A stretch of DNA of 64,000 nt from Pseudomonas luteola NBRC 103146 (GCF_002091675.1 NZ_BDAE01000001.1:310001-374000); one strand, 5' to 3'; positions 1 to 9,220 are shown, numbered from the stretch's first letter. A program made the numbers and translations. The notes: generated by a model not told the origin, from the sequence alone.

Positions 1-1
1 A

Positions 2-547
2 TCGGAATTAAGTGATCTTGAGCGCCGCGCCTGGTTGGCCTCGCTGGATGAGGTTAGCCCCATTGGCGATGAGGCACCTATACAGGCAATAGCGCGCCAA
101 TGGCAGCAGGTCCCCAGTGCGCTGAAAAGCGACGTGGAAATCGCCCATGCCTACGCGGCTCGTTTGCATGAGCTGAACCGAGAGGATGATGCCGAGGACG
201 TACTGCGTGCTGCCATCAAGCGTAATTACGACGACCGGTTGGTCCGCCTGTATGGCTACATCAAGAGCCGTGACCCGGCCAAACAGCTGCAGTTGGCCGA
301 GGGCTGGCTACGTAACCGTCCAAACGACCCCGTTCTGTTGCTGACGCTGGGCCGTCTGTGTCAGACCAACCAACTCTGGGGTAAGGCGCGGGATTATCTC
401 GACGCCAGCCTGAGCGCCCAGCGCACACCCGAGGCCTGCGGTGAGTTGGCACGTCTTCTGACCCATCTGGGCGAGACGGATCGCAGCAACCAATTGCTGC
501 TGGAAAGCACCGGCAGCCGCCCGACTCCTCCGGCGCTGCGGGCCTAA
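2..547 (+). CDS. hemY: HemY-like TPR protein, C-terminal part
   Basis: The reading frame is open from the first bases of the window, so only about the last 181 residues are present. The alpha-helical, TPR-like composition (repeated Leu/Ala-rich helical pairs) and the position directly before dsbB and rsd/algQ match HemY. HemY is an inner-membrane protein with a large TPR region, encoded at the end of the hemC-hemD operon in gammaproteobacteria; its exact biochemical role in haem synthesis is unsettled. The TTG at 35 is internal and is not a start. The identification rests mainly on context plus TPR-like sequence. Confidence 0.8.
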   Translation, partial: SELSDLERRAWLASLDEVSPIGDEAPIQAIARQWQQVPSALKSDVEIAHAYAARLHELNREDDAEDVLRAAIKRNYDDRLVRLYGYIKSRDPAKQLQLAEGWLRNRPNDPVLLLTLGRLCQTNQLWGKARDYLDASLSAQRTPEACGELARLLTHLGETDRSNQLLLESTGSRPTPPALRA

Positions 548-713
548 GAGGTGTTTATGCAGGGTCTGGTGCGCTTCTTCACGCCAGACCCTTTATCCCC
601 CTTGCAGCACCTCTCATCCGCCCTACCGCGTATAAGCTGCTTTACTTCGCTTGAAAGGCCGCAACGCTTTCACTACCGTAGCGACCTCTATTTCTTTTGG
701 AGCCGTCCTGCTC

Positions 714-1217
714 GTGACTAGCCCGCGTTTTATTTTTTCGCTAATCGCTATTGCTTGCGCCGTGCTCATGGCCGCCGGCCTTTACCTTGAGCACGTCCTC
801 GGCCTTGAACCCTGCCCGCTCTGTATCGTCCAGCGGATATTCTTCATCATCGCCGGCATCCTGGCGTTCATCGCGGCCCTGCATAATCCGGCTACCCGCG
901 GCCAGCGTGTCTATGCGGTCCTGATCTTTCTGTCCTCGGCCCTGGGCGCTGCGACCGCCGGTCGGCAAGTGTGGCTGCAGACGTTACCGGCCGACCAGCT
1001 GCCTGCCTGCCTGCCCAGCCTGGATTACATGATGCAGGCCCTGCCATTCCAGGACGTTGTGCGCCTGGTTCTGCATGGCACGGCCGATTGCGCCGAAGTG
1101 AACTGGACATTGTTTGGCATGAGCGTGCCGGAGTGGAGCCTGCTGGCCTTTACCGGCTTTATTCTGCTTTCGATCTATCAGTTCTTCCGCCGCTCCCGTG
1201 GTGTCATTGTCCGATAA
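714..1217 (+). CDS. dsbB: Disulfide bond formation protein DsbB/DsbH
   Basis: An inner-membrane quinone reductase that reoxidises DsbA. From the GTG at 714 the protein has 167 residues with four hydrophobic segments, the first periplasmic Cys pair CPLC at residues 34-37, and a second Cys pair around LPACLP and HGTADC. The frame is open upstream to a TTG at 651, but the GTG at 714 is preceded by TTGGAG about 11 nt away and gives a family-typical N-terminus directly before membrane helix 1. In Pseudomonas this copy between hemY and algQ is also called dsbH. Its partner dsbA is in this window at 14357. Confidence 0.9.
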   Translation: MTSPRFIFSLIAIACAVLMAAGLYLEHVLGLEPCPLCIVQRIFFIIAGILAFIAALHNPATRGQRVYAVLIFLSSALGAATAGRQVWLQTLPADQLPACLPSLDYMMQALPFQDVVRLVLHGTADCAEVNWTLFGMSVPEWSLLAFTGFILLSIYQFFRRSRGVIVR

Positions 1218-1379
1218 TCGGAAGGCCGTTCAGCAGGTCGCAGGGGTTGCAGTCGATCACTGAACGGCACTACTCTGCTTCGACGGTGTCCGAACAGTCT
1301 CTGGTTGGATTAACCGGGTCGAACGCCTTACGACGAAGACCGTCGGGGCTATTGTTTCGCCGCTGAGGAAGAGTTCGTC

Positions 1380-1886
1380 ATGCTTGAACGTTGCCGAAAT
1401 GCACAAGAACGTTGGGGTGGGGTGCACCAGATGATTGATCGCTGGTTGCAGGAACGTCAAAAACTGGTAACGGCATATCAAGCCCTGCAGCTAGAGCCTC
1501 AGTTGGCTCCGATGGTAAACCACAAGGGCCTTGAGCAGCTGTGCGATCTGCTCGTGGACTATGTATCGGCAGGGCACTTCGAAATCTATGAGCAACTGAT
1601 GAACGAGGCAAAGGCCTTTGATGATCAGCGTGCCATGGAATTTGCCCATACCGTTTATCCACGCCTGCAGGCCTTGACCGAGGCTGCCCTGAATTTCAAT
1701 GACCGTTGCGACAGTGGCGACTGCCATGAGCCGGCTCGCCTGCTGGTTGAGCTGCAGCAACTGGGCAAACTGCTCGATGAGCGCTTCGAGCTTGAAGACT
1801 GCCTGATCGAAGTGCTGCACAATTCGCATCAGCTGCAGCCAATGTCCACGCCCGGCGTGGCCGCGTCTCAACAGCCGGTCTATTGA
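1380..1886 (+). CDS. rsd: Anti-sigma-70 factor Rsd/AlgQ
   Basis: 168 residues opening [20 protein letters not shown], characteristic of the Rsd/AlgQ family of all-helical cytoplasmic proteins that bind RNA polymerase sigma-70 region 4. In Pseudomonas the protein is AlgQ, a regulator of alginate and virulence genes. A GAGGAAG ribosome binding site lies about 8 nt before the ATG. It follows dsbB by 162 nt and ends just before a strong terminator shared with the convergent reductase gene. The protein is full length with no apparent lesion. Its presence in the same window as kinB/algB and ErsA is notable because all three bear on alginate control. Confidence 0.93.
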   Translation: MLERCRNAQERWGGVHQMIDRWLQERQKLVTAYQALQLEPQLAPMVNHKGLEQLCDLLVDYVSAGHFEIYEQLMNEAKAFDDQRAMEFAHTVYPRLQALTEAALNFNDRCDSGDCHEPARLLVELQQLGKLLDERFELEDCLIEVLHNSHQLQPMSTPGVAASQQPVY

Positions 1887-1910
1887 GTGACGCGCTGATC
1901 GATGCACATG

Positions 1911-1937
1911 AAAAACCCCGCCTAAGCGGGGTTTTTT
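1911..1937. terminator. Bidirectional rho-independent terminator
   Basis: The stem CCCCGC/GCGGGG is flanked by A5 on the left and T6 on the right. It lies between convergent rsd (ends 1886) and the aldo/keto reductase (ends 1950), so it can stop transcription from both sides. Confidence 0.9.
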
Positions 1938-1949
1938 GTGCCCGATGGA

Positions 1950-2777
1950 TTAGCAGAATTCTGCCGGATCCGGGCCCAGGCGCTTGCCTTCATCCAGAGC
2001 GGCGATCTTTTGCATGTCATCGCTGTCGAGGCTGAAGTCGAAGATATCGGCGTTTTCACGGATACGTTCGGGATTGGTGGATTTAGGAAAAATGATTGAG
2101 CCAAGTTCGACATGCCAGCGCAGGATGACCTGAGCAGGCGTCTTGCCATGCTTTTTCGCCAGTTCCTGGAACAAAGGATGCTTGAGCAGCTCGCCGCCCT
2201 GAGCCAACGGGCTCCAGGCTTCGGTCAGGATATTCTTCTGACGGTTCACTTCGCGCAGGGCATTTTGCTGCAGCAGCGGATGAACTTCGATCTGATTCAC
2301 CACTGGGGTTACGCCGGTTTCCAGAATGATTTGCTCCAGATCTTCCTGGCGGAAGTTGGAGACGCCTACCGAGCGAACGCGACCCTCTTCACGCAGGCGC
2401 AGGAACGCTTTCCAGGTATCCAGAAACTTGTCAGCCTTGGGGCAGGGCCAGTGAATGAGGTAGAGGTCTACGTAGTCCAGCTTGAGCTTGGACAGGCTCT
2501 CGTCAAAGGCCTTGAGGGTTTCGTCGAAGCCCTGGCGCTCGTTCCACAGCTTGGTTGTCACGAAGAGTTCGCTGCGGTCGATGCCGGATTCAGCGATGCC
2601 CTGGCCTACGCCTTCCTCGTTATTATAGGCAGCCGCTGTATCGATGTGGCGGTAGCCCATTTCGAGGGCTGAGCGGATCAGCTGGGGCGCTTCTTCGTTC
2701 GGGGTTTTCCAGGTACCCAGGCCGAACTGGGGAATATGGTGACCGTCATTGAGTTGAAGGCTCGGAATCGAGGACAT
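1950..2777 (-). CDS. Aldo/keto reductase (2,5-diketo-gluconate reductase type)
   Basis: 275 residues of NADPH-dependent aldo/keto reductase TIM barrel. Visible family features are the N-terminal strand reading DGHHIPQFGLGTW, the GYRHIDTAAAYNNEEGVG block with catalytic Asp and Tyr, VDLYLIHWP, GVSNF, and the C-terminal IFPKSTNPERIREN cofactor-binding block. This is the usual length of the DkgA/DkgB type. The frame runs further upstream, but the ATG at 2777 has an AGGAGT ribosome binding site 4-9 nt upstream, so I take it as the start. Substrate cannot be told from sequence. It is transcribed away from the LysR gene behind it, with a 76-nt gap, and could be cotranscribed with it. Confidence 0.92.
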   Translation of the reverse strand: MSSIPSLQLNDGHHIPQFGLGTWKTPNEEAPQLIRSALEMGYRHIDTAAAYNNEEGVGQGIAESGIDRSELFVTTKLWNERQGFDETLKAFDESLSKLKLDYVDLYLIHWPCPKADKFLDTWKAFLRLREEGRVRSVGVSNFRQEDLEQIILETGVTPVVNQIEVHPLLQQNALREVNRQKNILTEAWSPLAQGGELLKHPLFQELAKKHGKTPAQVILRWHVELGSIIFPKSTNPERIRENADIFDFSLDSDDMQKIAALDEGKRLGPDPAEFC

Positions 2778-2853
2778 GATTACTCCTGTGTCGAGATGAA
2801 GGGAGTCGTATATTTCCGGCGGTATCGGTGATACGACCGGGGAGAAGCCGTTT

Positions 2854-3783
2854 CTATCCCGGCGCGTTACGAACGGGCTCGGGAGCATGGGGCAGACGCG
2901 CCTCCAACGCCTGGGCCAGATAGCGGACAAAGACCTTGATACGGCGAGGCACGTGCCGGCGGTACGGGTAGACCGCGTAGATGTCGGCACGGGGTGCCTC
3001 GTACGCGGTCAGCAGCGGCAGCAGGGCGCCCGAGGCGAGGTGCTCATGGACATCCCACCAGGAGCGCAGGATCAGCCCATGGCCGTCCAGCGCCCATTGC
3101 AGGGCAACTTCTCCATCATTGCTCGACAGGCTGCCGCTGACCTTGTGGGCGTACTCACGTCCCTCCTTATGGAAGCGCCAGATAGCGTAGTCGCTGCCAT
3201 CCTGGCGCAGCACGATGCAGTTATGTGCACTCAGCTCGGATACCTCATGGGGCGTACCGGAGCGGCTCAGATAGGCTGGAGAGGCACAGAGCAGGCGCGG
3301 ATTGCCCAGCAGGCGATGGCCGACCAGGCGTGAGTCCGGCGGCTCGCCCATGCGAATACCGATATCCATGCCCTGGTCCAGCAGGCTGAGCGGCTGGCTG
3401 GTCAGCTCAAGGGATAGCTCGACATCAGGGTACTCCTGGGCGAAGCGGGACAGGACAGGGGCGAGGTGGCGTCGCCCAAAGCCAAAGGTTGCGTTGATTC
3501 TGAGCTGCCCGCGCAAGGTCTGGCGTTGGTTGCCCAAGGCGCTTTCCAGCTCCTCCAACTGCTGGAGAATCGGCCGGGCGCCCTCCAGGTACAGCTCGCC
3601 TTCTGCCGTCAGGTCCAGCCGCCGCGTCGTGCGTTGTACCAGCTGAACGCCCAGGCGCTGTTCCAGCTGCGTCAGTCGCTTGCTTACTGCAGGCAGTGAC
3701 AGCCCCAGCTCACGCGCCACGGCGGTAAGGCTGCCCCGTGTGGCGACGCGCTGGAAAAAGCTGAGGTCATCGATGGCGGACAT
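2854..3783 (-). CDS. LysR-type regulator, DmlR-like
   Basis: 309 residues. The N-terminal winged helix-turn-helix (about residues 1-60, LTAVARELGLSLPAVSKRLTQLE) is followed by a LysR substrate-binding domain. The sequence resembles the DmlR/TtuA-type branch that controls malate or tartrate dehydrogenases, and it sits 110 bp from a divergently transcribed tartrate/malate dehydrogenase gene, the usual arrangement for a LysR regulator and its target. The aldo/keto reductase downstream could be a second target. Regulation of 3894-4973 is inferred from layout; no operator can be defined with confidence in the 3784-3893 gap. Confidence 0.9.
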   Translation of the reverse strand: MSAIDDLSFFQRVATRGSLTAVARELGLSLPAVSKRLTQLEQRLGVQLVQRTTRRLDLTAEGELYLEGARPILQQLEELESALGNQRQTLRGQLRINATFGFGRRHLAPVLSRFAQEYPDVELSLELTSQPLSLLDQGMDIGIRMGEPPDSRLVGHRLLGNPRLLCASPAYLSRSGTPHEVSELSAHNCIVLRQDGSDYAIWRFHKEGREYAHKVSGSLSSNDGEVALQWALDGHGLILRSWWDVHEHLASGALLPLLTAYEAPRADIYAVYPYRRHVPRRIKVFVRYLAQALEARLPHAPEPVRNAPG

Positions 3784-3893
3784 GCAATTCTTTACCTGGA
3801 TTCAATAATGGCTTTCGTCAAAGGCGAATTGTGTGGGTCAGGGGAGTGAATAACACTGGCCGGACTGTGTATCAACTACAAGAGGATTCGCCC

Positions 3894-4973
3894 ATGAGCA
3901 CGCCCTGTTACCGGATTGCAGTCATTCCCGGCGATGGCATCGGCAAGGAAGTCATGCCTGAGGGCATTCGGGTCATGGATGCCGCTGCAAAGGCATTCAA
4001 CCTGACGCTGCAATGGGATTGGTTTGATTTTGCCTGTGCGGATTACTACGTGAAGCACGGCAAGATGATGCCGGACAACTGGTTCGAACGGCTCAAGGGC
4101 TACGACGCGATTTACTTTGGCGCGGTGGGCTGGCCCGAGGTGGTTCCTGATCATGTCTCCTTGTGGGAGTCGCTGCTGAAATTCCGCCGTGACTTCGACC
4201 AGTACGTGAACCTGCGCCCCTGCCGCCTGATGCCGGGCGTGAGAAGCCCGCTGGCCAACCGCAAGCCGGGTGATATCGATTTCTATGTGGTGCGCGAGAA
4301 TACCGAAGGCGAATACTCCAGCATCGGCGGCAAGATGTTTGCCGGCACCGAGCGCGAAGTGGTCATGCAGGAAACGGTCATGAGCCGTATCGGGGTCGAT
4401 CGCATCCTCAAGTTCGCCTTTGAGCTGGCGCAGCGGCGTCCGAAGAAACACCTGACCTCGGCCACCAAATCCAACGGCATTTCCATCACCATGCCTTACT
4501 GGGACGAGCGGGTAGAAGCCATGGCGGCAGGCTATCCAGAGGTCAAGGTCGACAAGTACCACATCGATATCCTGACGGCGAACTTTGTGCTGCATCCGGA
4601 CTGGTTCGACGTCGTCGTGGCAAGCAATCTGTTCGGGGACATTCTTTCCGACCTTGGCCCGGCCTGCACGGGTACGATCGGTATTGCGCCTTCGGCCAAC
4701 ATCAATCCGGACCGCCGCTTCCCCAGCCTGTTCGAACCCGTCCATGGCTCGGCGCCGGACATTGCAGGCCAGGGGATTGCCAATCCCATCGGACAGATCT
4801 GGTGCGGCGCGATGATGCTGGAGCACCTGGGCCACCATGACGCCGGCGCGGCAGTACTGGCTGCCATCGAGACCGTTCTGGCAAAAGGTCCGGACAATGC
4901 ACCGCTGACACGGGATATTGGCGGGACGGGAACGACCGAGGCGCTTGGCAAGGCCATTGCCGCGCAGTTCTGA
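3894..4973 (+). CDS. Tartrate dehydrogenase/decarboxylase or D-malate dehydrogenase
   Basis: 359 residues of the isocitrate/isopropylmalate dehydrogenase family. It opens with IAVIPGDGIGKEV, and has a substrate-binding Arg cluster (RRDFDQYVNLRPCR), VVRENTEGEYSS, the SNLFGDILSD metal-binding Asp block and the NAD-binding FEPVHGSAPDIAGQG. The sequence fits the NAD-dependent beta-decarboxylating tartrate dehydrogenase (TtuC/YeaU/DmlA) group, which oxidises tartrate and D-malate. The ATG at 3894 has AGAGGA upstream; an in-frame GTG at 3831 gives a longer version without a good ribosome binding site. Divergent from its likely LysR regulator; ends before a terminator. The exact substrate is undecided. 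Confidence 0.9.
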   Translation: MSTPCYRIAVIPGDGIGKEVMPEGIRVMDAAAKAFNLTLQWDWFDFACADYYVKHGKMMPDNWFERLKGYDAIYFGAVGWPEVVPDHVSLWESLLKFRRDFDQYVNLRPCRLMPGVRSPLANRKPGDIDFYVVRENTEGEYSSIGGKMFAGTEREVVMQETVMSRIGVDRILKFAFELAQRRPKKHLTSATKSNGISITMPYWDERVEAMAAGYPEVKVDKYHIDILTANFVLHPDWFDVVVASNLFGDILSDLGPACTGTIGIAPSANINPDRRFPSLFEPVHGSAPDIAGQGIANPIGQIWCGAMMLEHLGHHDAGAAVLAAIETVLAKGPDNAPLTRDIGGTGTTEALGKAIAAQF

Positions 4974-4993
4974 AGGGTCTCTTCTGGCTTAAT

Positions 4994-5020
4994 AAAAAGC
5001 CCCGCCTCGGCGGGGCTTTT
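4994..5020. terminator. Bidirectional rho-independent terminator
   Basis: The stem AAAAGCCCCGCC/GGCGGGGCTTTT lies between the convergent dehydrogenase (ends 4973) and znuB (ends 5036). A-run and T-run on opposite sides allow use from both strands. Confidence 0.9.
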
Positions 5021-5035
5021 CAGGTCCAGTGATGC

Positions 5036-5821
5036 TTACGCCCGTCGGGGCAGGGTAAAGCTGAGCAGGAAGAGCGCTGCGGCCGAGACCACGATGGAGG
5101 GGCCGGCAGGCGTGTCCTGATACCACGACAGCGATAGGCCCAGGCACACCGCAATGATACCCAGCACACTGGCGCCAAAGGCCATTTGCTCGGGGCTGCG
5201 GGCATGGCGCTGCGCGGCAGCGGCGGGAATGATGAGCAGCGACGTGATCAGCAGGACGCCGACGATTTTCATCGCGACCGCAATCACGATGGCAATGAGC
5301 AGCATCAGGGCCATGCGGATGGCCGTAACCGGCAGGCCTTCCACCTGGGCCAATTCCTCGTGGACGGTAATGGCTAGCAGAGGGCGCCAGAGCGCGGCCA
5401 GCGCGGCCAGTACGATCACGCTGCCGATCAGAATCCACCACAGATCGCTCTGGCTGACGGCAAGCAGATCCCCAAAGAGATAGCTCATCAGGTCGATCCG
5501 TACGTCCTTCATGAAGGACAGAGCCACCAGGCCTAGCGACAAGGTGCTGTGAGACATGATGCCCAGCAGCGTATCGGCGGCCAGGCCCCGGCGGCGCTGG
5601 AGCAAGACCAGGAGCACAGCCAGAACGACGCAGCCAACGGTAACCGCCAGGGTCGGGCTGACATCAAGCAAAAAGCCCATTGCCACACCGAGCAGGGCTG
5701 CGTGGGAAAGGGTGTCGCCAAAATAGGCCATACGTCGCCAGACCACGAACGATCCCAGCGGCCCGGCAACAACCGCCAATGCAAGCCCGGCGAGCAAGGC
5801 GTAAAGAAGAAAATCAGCCAT
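5036..5821 (-). CDS. znuB: Zinc ABC transporter permease ZnuB
   Basis: 261 residues, highly hydrophobic with about seven or eight membrane segments, of the ABC-3 family that imports Zn2+ across the inner membrane. Recognisable blocks are [26 protein letters not shown] near the N-terminus and the C-terminal sequence ending ...[10 protein letters not shown]. The chosen ATG at 5821 lies in ATGGCTGA overlapping the znuC stop by 8 nt, pointing to translational coupling. The frame has an earlier in-frame start at 5839 inside znuC, which is less likely. It works with ZnuC and ZnuA. Confidence 0.95.
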   Translation of the reverse strand: MADFLLYALLAGLALAVVAGPLGSFVVWRRMAYFGDTLSHAALLGVAMGFLLDVSPTLAVTVGCVVLAVLLVLLQRRRGLAADTLLGIMSHSTLSLGLVALSFMKDVRIDLMSYLFGDLLAVSQSDLWWILIGSVIVLAALAALWRPLLAITVHEELAQVEGLPVTAIRMALMLLIAIVIAVAMKIVGVLLITSLLIIPAAAAQRHARSPEQMAFGASVLGIIAVCLGLSLSWYQDTPAGPSIVVSAAALFLLSFTLPRRA

Positions 5822-6584
5822 GCTTGCAGTGTTCACCATGGACGTGGGGTTTCATCACGACGCCACCATGCAGTTCATGGGCATGGTCGTGGTGATGGTG
5901 GTAGATCGCGAGGCTGCGCGCGTCCTGGCCGAACAGTTCGACAAAGGCCGGATCGCCGCTGACCTGCTCGGGATGGCCGGAGCAGCAGATGTGATGATTC
6001 AGGCAGACGACCTGATCAGTGGTGCTCATGACCAGATGCAGGTCATGGGAAACCATCAGCACGCCACAGCCGTAGCGGTTGCGCAATTGGGTAATGAGCC
6101 GATAAAGCTCCGCCTGACCGCTTACGTCCACACCCTGGACCGGCTCGTCGAGCACTAGCAGCTCGGGCTTGCGCAGGAGCGCACGGGCCAGCAGCACGCG
6201 CTGCAACTCGCCTCCGGAAATGGTTTGCAAGGGGCTGTCGAGTAAGTGATCTGCACCTACCTCAGCCAGGGCGCTGGCGGCACTTGTACGGTCTACACCC
6301 GGCACGAGCCGCAGGAACCGCAGCACAGAGAGCGGAAGCGTTGCGTCTACGTGCAGCTTTTGCGGCATGTAGCCAATCGTCAGGCGTGGCTGACGCCAGA
6401 CGCTGCCGGTGTCCGGCTTGAGCAGACCCAATACGGTACGCACCAGTGTTGTCTTGCCAGCCCCGTTGGGCCCGATCAGCGTGACGATTTCGCCACGCGT
6501 GAGGGTCAGGTTTACCTGATCAAGAATGTTCTGCCCGGAAAAGCGCACGCCCACATCGGACAGCTGGATCAGCGCATCGCTCAT
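5814..6584 (-). CDS. znuC: Zinc ABC transporter ATPase ZnuC
   Basis: 256 residues of ABC ATPase: Walker A GPNGAGKT at 38-45, signature SGGEL at 123-127, Walker B LLVLDEP at 142-148, and the H-loop in MVSHDLH. The C-terminal tail (about 229-256) is unusually rich in His ([14 protein letters not shown]... [10 protein letters not shown]), a feature of zinc-handling ZnuC proteins that may buffer or sense zinc. The gene overlaps zur at its start (ATGA, 6581-6584) and znuB at its end, so zur-znuC-znuB form one translationally coupled unit. Confidence 0.96.
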   Translation of the reverse strand: MSDALIQLSDVGVRFSGQNILDQVNLTLTRGEIVTLIGPNGAGKTTLVRTVLGLLKPDTGSVWRQPRLTIGYMPQKLHVDATLPLSVLRFLRLVPGVDRTSAASALAEVGADHLLDSPLQTISGGELQRVLLARALLRKPELLVLDEPVQGVDVSGQAELYRLITQLRNRYGCGVLMVSHDLHLVMSTTDQVVCLNHHICCSGHPEQVSGDPAFVELFGQDARSLAIYHHHHDHAHELHGGVVMKPHVHGEHCKHG

Positions 6585-7066
6585 TGAGCGTCCTGGCAGG
6601 CAGAGCAGAGGCCGATGACTTCGACCGTCTGGCCTTCGACCTTGAAGCCGACCGTGCCGGCACCTGCCTGAATAGCCTCATGAATGGCTGGCTGTTCAAG
6701 CTCGATCGCCACATGGCAATGGCGGCAGATCAGGAACTGACCTTGGTGGGCATGCCCTGGGTGATTGCAGCCAATGAAAGCGTTCAGGGAGGCGATGCGG
6801 TGCACCAGGCCGTTTTCAAGCAGGAAATCCAGCGCACGATAAACGGTCGGCGGTGCAGCACGGCGGCCGTCCTGCTCGCTGAGGACCGCCAGGATGTCAT
6901 AGGCCCCGAGCGGCTTGTGGCTTTGCCAGACCAGCTCCAGCACGCGGCGGCGCAGGTCGGTCAGGCGTACACCGGACTTCGTGCACAGCGATTCGGCCTC
7001 ACCCAGCGCATGGGTGACGCAATGGGAATGGTCATGCGGGCGAGAAGCCAGAGGGATACTCGTCAT
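6581..7066 (-). CDS. zur: Zinc uptake regulator Zur (Fur family)
   Basis: 161 residues of Fur-family repressor. The N-terminal winged helix contains [28 protein letters not shown], and the dimerisation domain has the structural zinc Cys pairs CRHC and CSAC and the regulatory His/Cys cluster CNHPGHAH. It represses zinc uptake genes when zinc is sufficient. The ATG at 7066 starts [13 protein letters not shown]; an in-frame TTG at 7108 would extend it by 14 residues and run into the presumed operator, so it is unlikely. Co-transcribed with znuC and znuB and divergent from znuA across a 65-bp gap carrying a candidate Zur site. Confidence 0.95.
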   Translation of the reverse strand: MTSIPLASRPHDHSHCVTHALGEAESLCTKSGVRLTDLRRRVLELVWQSHKPLGAYDILAVLSEQDGRRAAPPTVYRALDFLLENGLVHRIASLNAFIGCNHPGHAHQGQFLICRHCHVAIELEQPAIHEAIQAGAGTVGFKVEGQTVEVIGLCSACQDAQ

Positions 7067-7091
7067 TGAAATGAGCCGTTTGTGAATAGGG

Positions 7092-7112
7092 ACGTTATTA
7101 TATTGCAAACGT
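7092..7112. promoter_or_regulatory. Candidate Zur operator
   Basis: The 21-bp imperfect dyad ACGTT-ATTATATTGCA-AACGT has perfect 5-bp ends and an AT-rich centre reminiscent of the gammaproteobacterial Zur box. It lies between divergent zur (starts 7066) and znuA (starts 7132). The symmetric position would let Zur control both transcripts. The match is by eye and binding is unproven. Confidence 0.6.
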
Positions 7113-7131
7113 ACTGCTTTGAGACCCTTCC

Positions 7132-8076
7132 GTGATCCGATCCCTGATTGCCGGCGCTCTGTTCGGCCTGACCGCTTTTGCAGCCTCGGCCTATGCCGAG
7201 GTCAACGTACTGACCAGCATCAAACCCCTGCAGCTGATTGCTGCGGCGGTGCAAGAGGGTGTCGATACGCCCGATGTCCTGCTGCCACCAGGCGCCTCCC
7301 CGCACAACTACGCCCTGCGGCCTTCCGACATACGGCGCATCCGCGAGGCGCAGCTGTTCTATTGGGTAGGGCCGGACATGGAAGTCTTTCTCAAGGATGT
7401 GTTGCCCGGCCGGGACAAGCCCAGCGTCGCCATACAGGAGCTACCTGATCTGCACCTGCGGCGCTTCGTCAATTTCAGCGCCGAAGCAGATCACGAGCAC
7501 GAACACGACCATGGCCATGACGAAGCTTTCGAGCACGACCATGACCATCGTCCCGGCTCTATCGATGCGCATCTCTGGCTCTCGCTGAACAACGCACGTG
7601 TGATCGCTGCCAGGATGGCTGCCGATCTCTCGGCCCAGGACAGTGCCAACGCCGACCGCTACAAGGCGAATCTGGCAGCCTTCAATCAGCGGCTCGACCG
7701 CCTCGATGGCCAGCTCAAGCAGGATCTGACGCCCTTGATCGGCAAGCCGTATTTCGTCTTCCATGAGGCCTTCGACTACCTCGAGGAAGCCTACGGCCTG
7801 TCACACCGTGGTGTATTTGCCATCAGTGGGGATGTGCAGCCGGGCGCCCGCCATGTTGCCGCAATGCGCGCCATGCTCAAGAGCGCTGGGCCCACCTGTG
7901 TCTTTACCGAGCCGCCGCTGCGCCCGCGTCTGGCCGATACGCTGAGCCAGGGCCTGCCAGTCACGCTGTCCGAACTGGATCCGCTGGGCGCTGATGCGCC
8001 AGTCAATGCCTCCGGTTATGAGACGCTGCTGATCAACCTGACGGGCAAGCTGACGGATTGCCTGGGTAAAATTTAG
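7132..8076 (+). CDS. znuA: Zinc-binding periplasmic protein ZnuA
   Basis: 314 residues beginning at GTG 7132. A signal peptide covers about residues 1-22 (ending ASAYA), followed by the cluster A-I metal-binding fold: the zinc ligand His in GASPHNYAL, the His/Asp-rich charged loop at about 118-140 (repeats of HEHDHGHD type) typical of zinc rather than manganese binders, the ligand His in DAHLWL, and a third in FVFHEAFDY. It captures periplasmic Zn2+ for ZnuBC. Divergent from zur-znuC-znuB. Confidence 0.96.
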   Translation: MIRSLIAGALFGLTAFAASAYAEVNVLTSIKPLQLIAAAVQEGVDTPDVLLPPGASPHNYALRPSDIRRIREAQLFYWVGPDMEVFLKDVLPGRDKPSVAIQELPDLHLRRFVNFSAEADHEHEHDHGHDEAFEHDHDHRPGSIDAHLWLSLNNARVIAARMAADLSAQDSANADRYKANLAAFNQRLDRLDGQLKQDLTPLIGKPYFVFHEAFDYLEEAYGLSHRGVFAISGDVQPGARHVAAMRAMLKSAGPTCVFTEPPLRPRLADTLSQGLPVTLSELDPLGADAPVNASGYETLLINLTGKLTDCLGKI

Positions 8077-8113
8077 GCAAAGGCGATTTTGACTAGCTGA
8101 GTCGTTGAGGCAG

Positions 8114-8138
8114 GGGCTTCGTACACAGGACGAAGCCC
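8114..8138. terminator. Hairpin between znuA and thrB
   Basis: Perfect 9-bp stem GGGCTTCGT/ACGAAGCCC with a 7-nt loop between the convergent znuA (ends 8076) and thrB (ends 8148). It lacks a clear T-run, so termination is plausible but not certain. Confidence 0.55.
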
Positions 8139-8147
8139 TCGAAGAGC

Positions 8148-9098
8148 TTACAGCGACAGGGGGAGCCGCAGCGCAACACTCTGGCGCTGGGCGAGACGGT
8201 GCTCGAACTCGGCAGGGTCGTGGATCAGCACATCCTGACCGGCAAAGGCCTTGGCGGCAATCAGGCGGGACAGCCAGAAGCGTACGCAGGCAATCCGCAG
8301 CATAACCGGCCAGAGTTCGACTTCGAGCGGCGTGAAGCGGCGCTTGGCGGCATAGGCGGCCAGTAATGAGCGGGCGCGCGGCTCGTCGAGCGAGCCGTCT
8401 TCGCGGGAGCACCAGTCATTCACCGTGATGGCGAGGTCATAGAGCATCCAGCCTGAGCAGGCATTGTAGAAGTCGATTACGCCAGACAGGTGCGGCCCGT
8501 CGAACATCACGTTGTCGCGGAACAGGTCGGCATGCAGGTTGGCGCATGGCAGGCTGGGGTTTCGCTCCTGCAGCGCGCGAATCTCATCCAGTGTGTTATG
8601 CAACATCGCCCGGGCCGATTCGGGTAGCTCGTTTGCCAGTTGTGGGCCCTGCTCCAGCATCCAGGCAAGACCCCGGTCGCTTGGGCGCTCGATGATTCGA
8701 TCGCGTGTTGCCAAGTGGATGCAGGCCAGCAGCGAGCCGACTTCCTGGCAGTGATGAGGGTTCGGTGCGCGCTCATGCTTGCCCGGTAGCCGCGGCTGCA
8801 ACAGGGCAGGCTTGCCCTTCAGGGTCCGTAGTCCGTCTCCCGCCTCGGTGCGCAGCGCATACGGCACTGGCAGATCGGCTTCATGCAGCACATCCAGGAG
8901 CTGGATGAAAAACGGCAGATCGGCTGCCGGACCGCGCTCGACCAGTGTCAGCACGAACTCACCGCCTTCCAGGCTGATGAAGTAGTTGGTGTTCTCGGAC
9001 CCTTCGGCAATACCGCGAAAGTCGCGCAGGCGGCCAAGGCCGTAGTCTGCCAGGAAAGCTTCAAGCGTCGGGCGGTCGAGCGGGGTAAAGACGGACAT
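8148..9098 (-). CDS. thrB: Homoserine kinase, ThrB (aminoglycoside-phosphotransferase fold)
   Basis: 316 residues of the APH-like homoserine kinase used by pseudomonads and alphaproteobacteria in place of the GHMP-type ThrB. It phosphorylates L-homoserine with ATP in threonine synthesis. Visible are the N-terminal GSENTNYFI block, the catalytic loop NLHADLFRDN (His-x-Asp...Asn) and the metal-binding Asp in GVIDFYNA. Full length for the family. It lies head to tail with the DUF2782 gene 122 nt upstream and near polA, as in other Pseudomonas. Confidence 0.94.
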   Translation of the reverse strand: MSVFTPLDRPTLEAFLADYGLGRLRDFRGIAEGSENTNYFISLEGGEFVLTLVERGPAADLPFFIQLLDVLHEADLPVPYALRTEAGDGLRTLKGKPALLQPRLPGKHERAPNPHHCQEVGSLLACIHLATRDRIIERPSDRGLAWMLEQGPQLANELPESARAMLHNTLDEIRALQERNPSLPCANLHADLFRDNVMFDGPHLSGVIDFYNACSGWMLYDLAITVNDWCSREDGSLDEPRARSLLAAYAAKRRFTPLEVELWPVMLRIACVRFWLSRLIAAKAFAGQDVLIHDPAEFEHRLAQRQSVALRLPLSL

Positions 9099-9220
9099 GG
9101 GGTGAAGCTTTCCTCAAAGCGTCATGGACGAGAACGGCCTGCAAGCCGAAAAACGGCGGGCAGTTTACCGCCTGCTGCCACCTGAGGAACAGTCACCCGT
9201 ACCGACAGGGCCGAATAAAA

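Noticed and set aside
1950-2990. Extended aldo/keto reductase of 346 residues
   Set aside because: The first 71 residues run through the intergenic region into the LysR 3' end and look non-coding; ATG 2777 has the ribosome binding site.
3876-4838. Long minus-strand frame opposite the tartrate dehydrogenase
   Set aside because: The plus-strand protein is conserved throughout; the antisense product has no recognisable motif.
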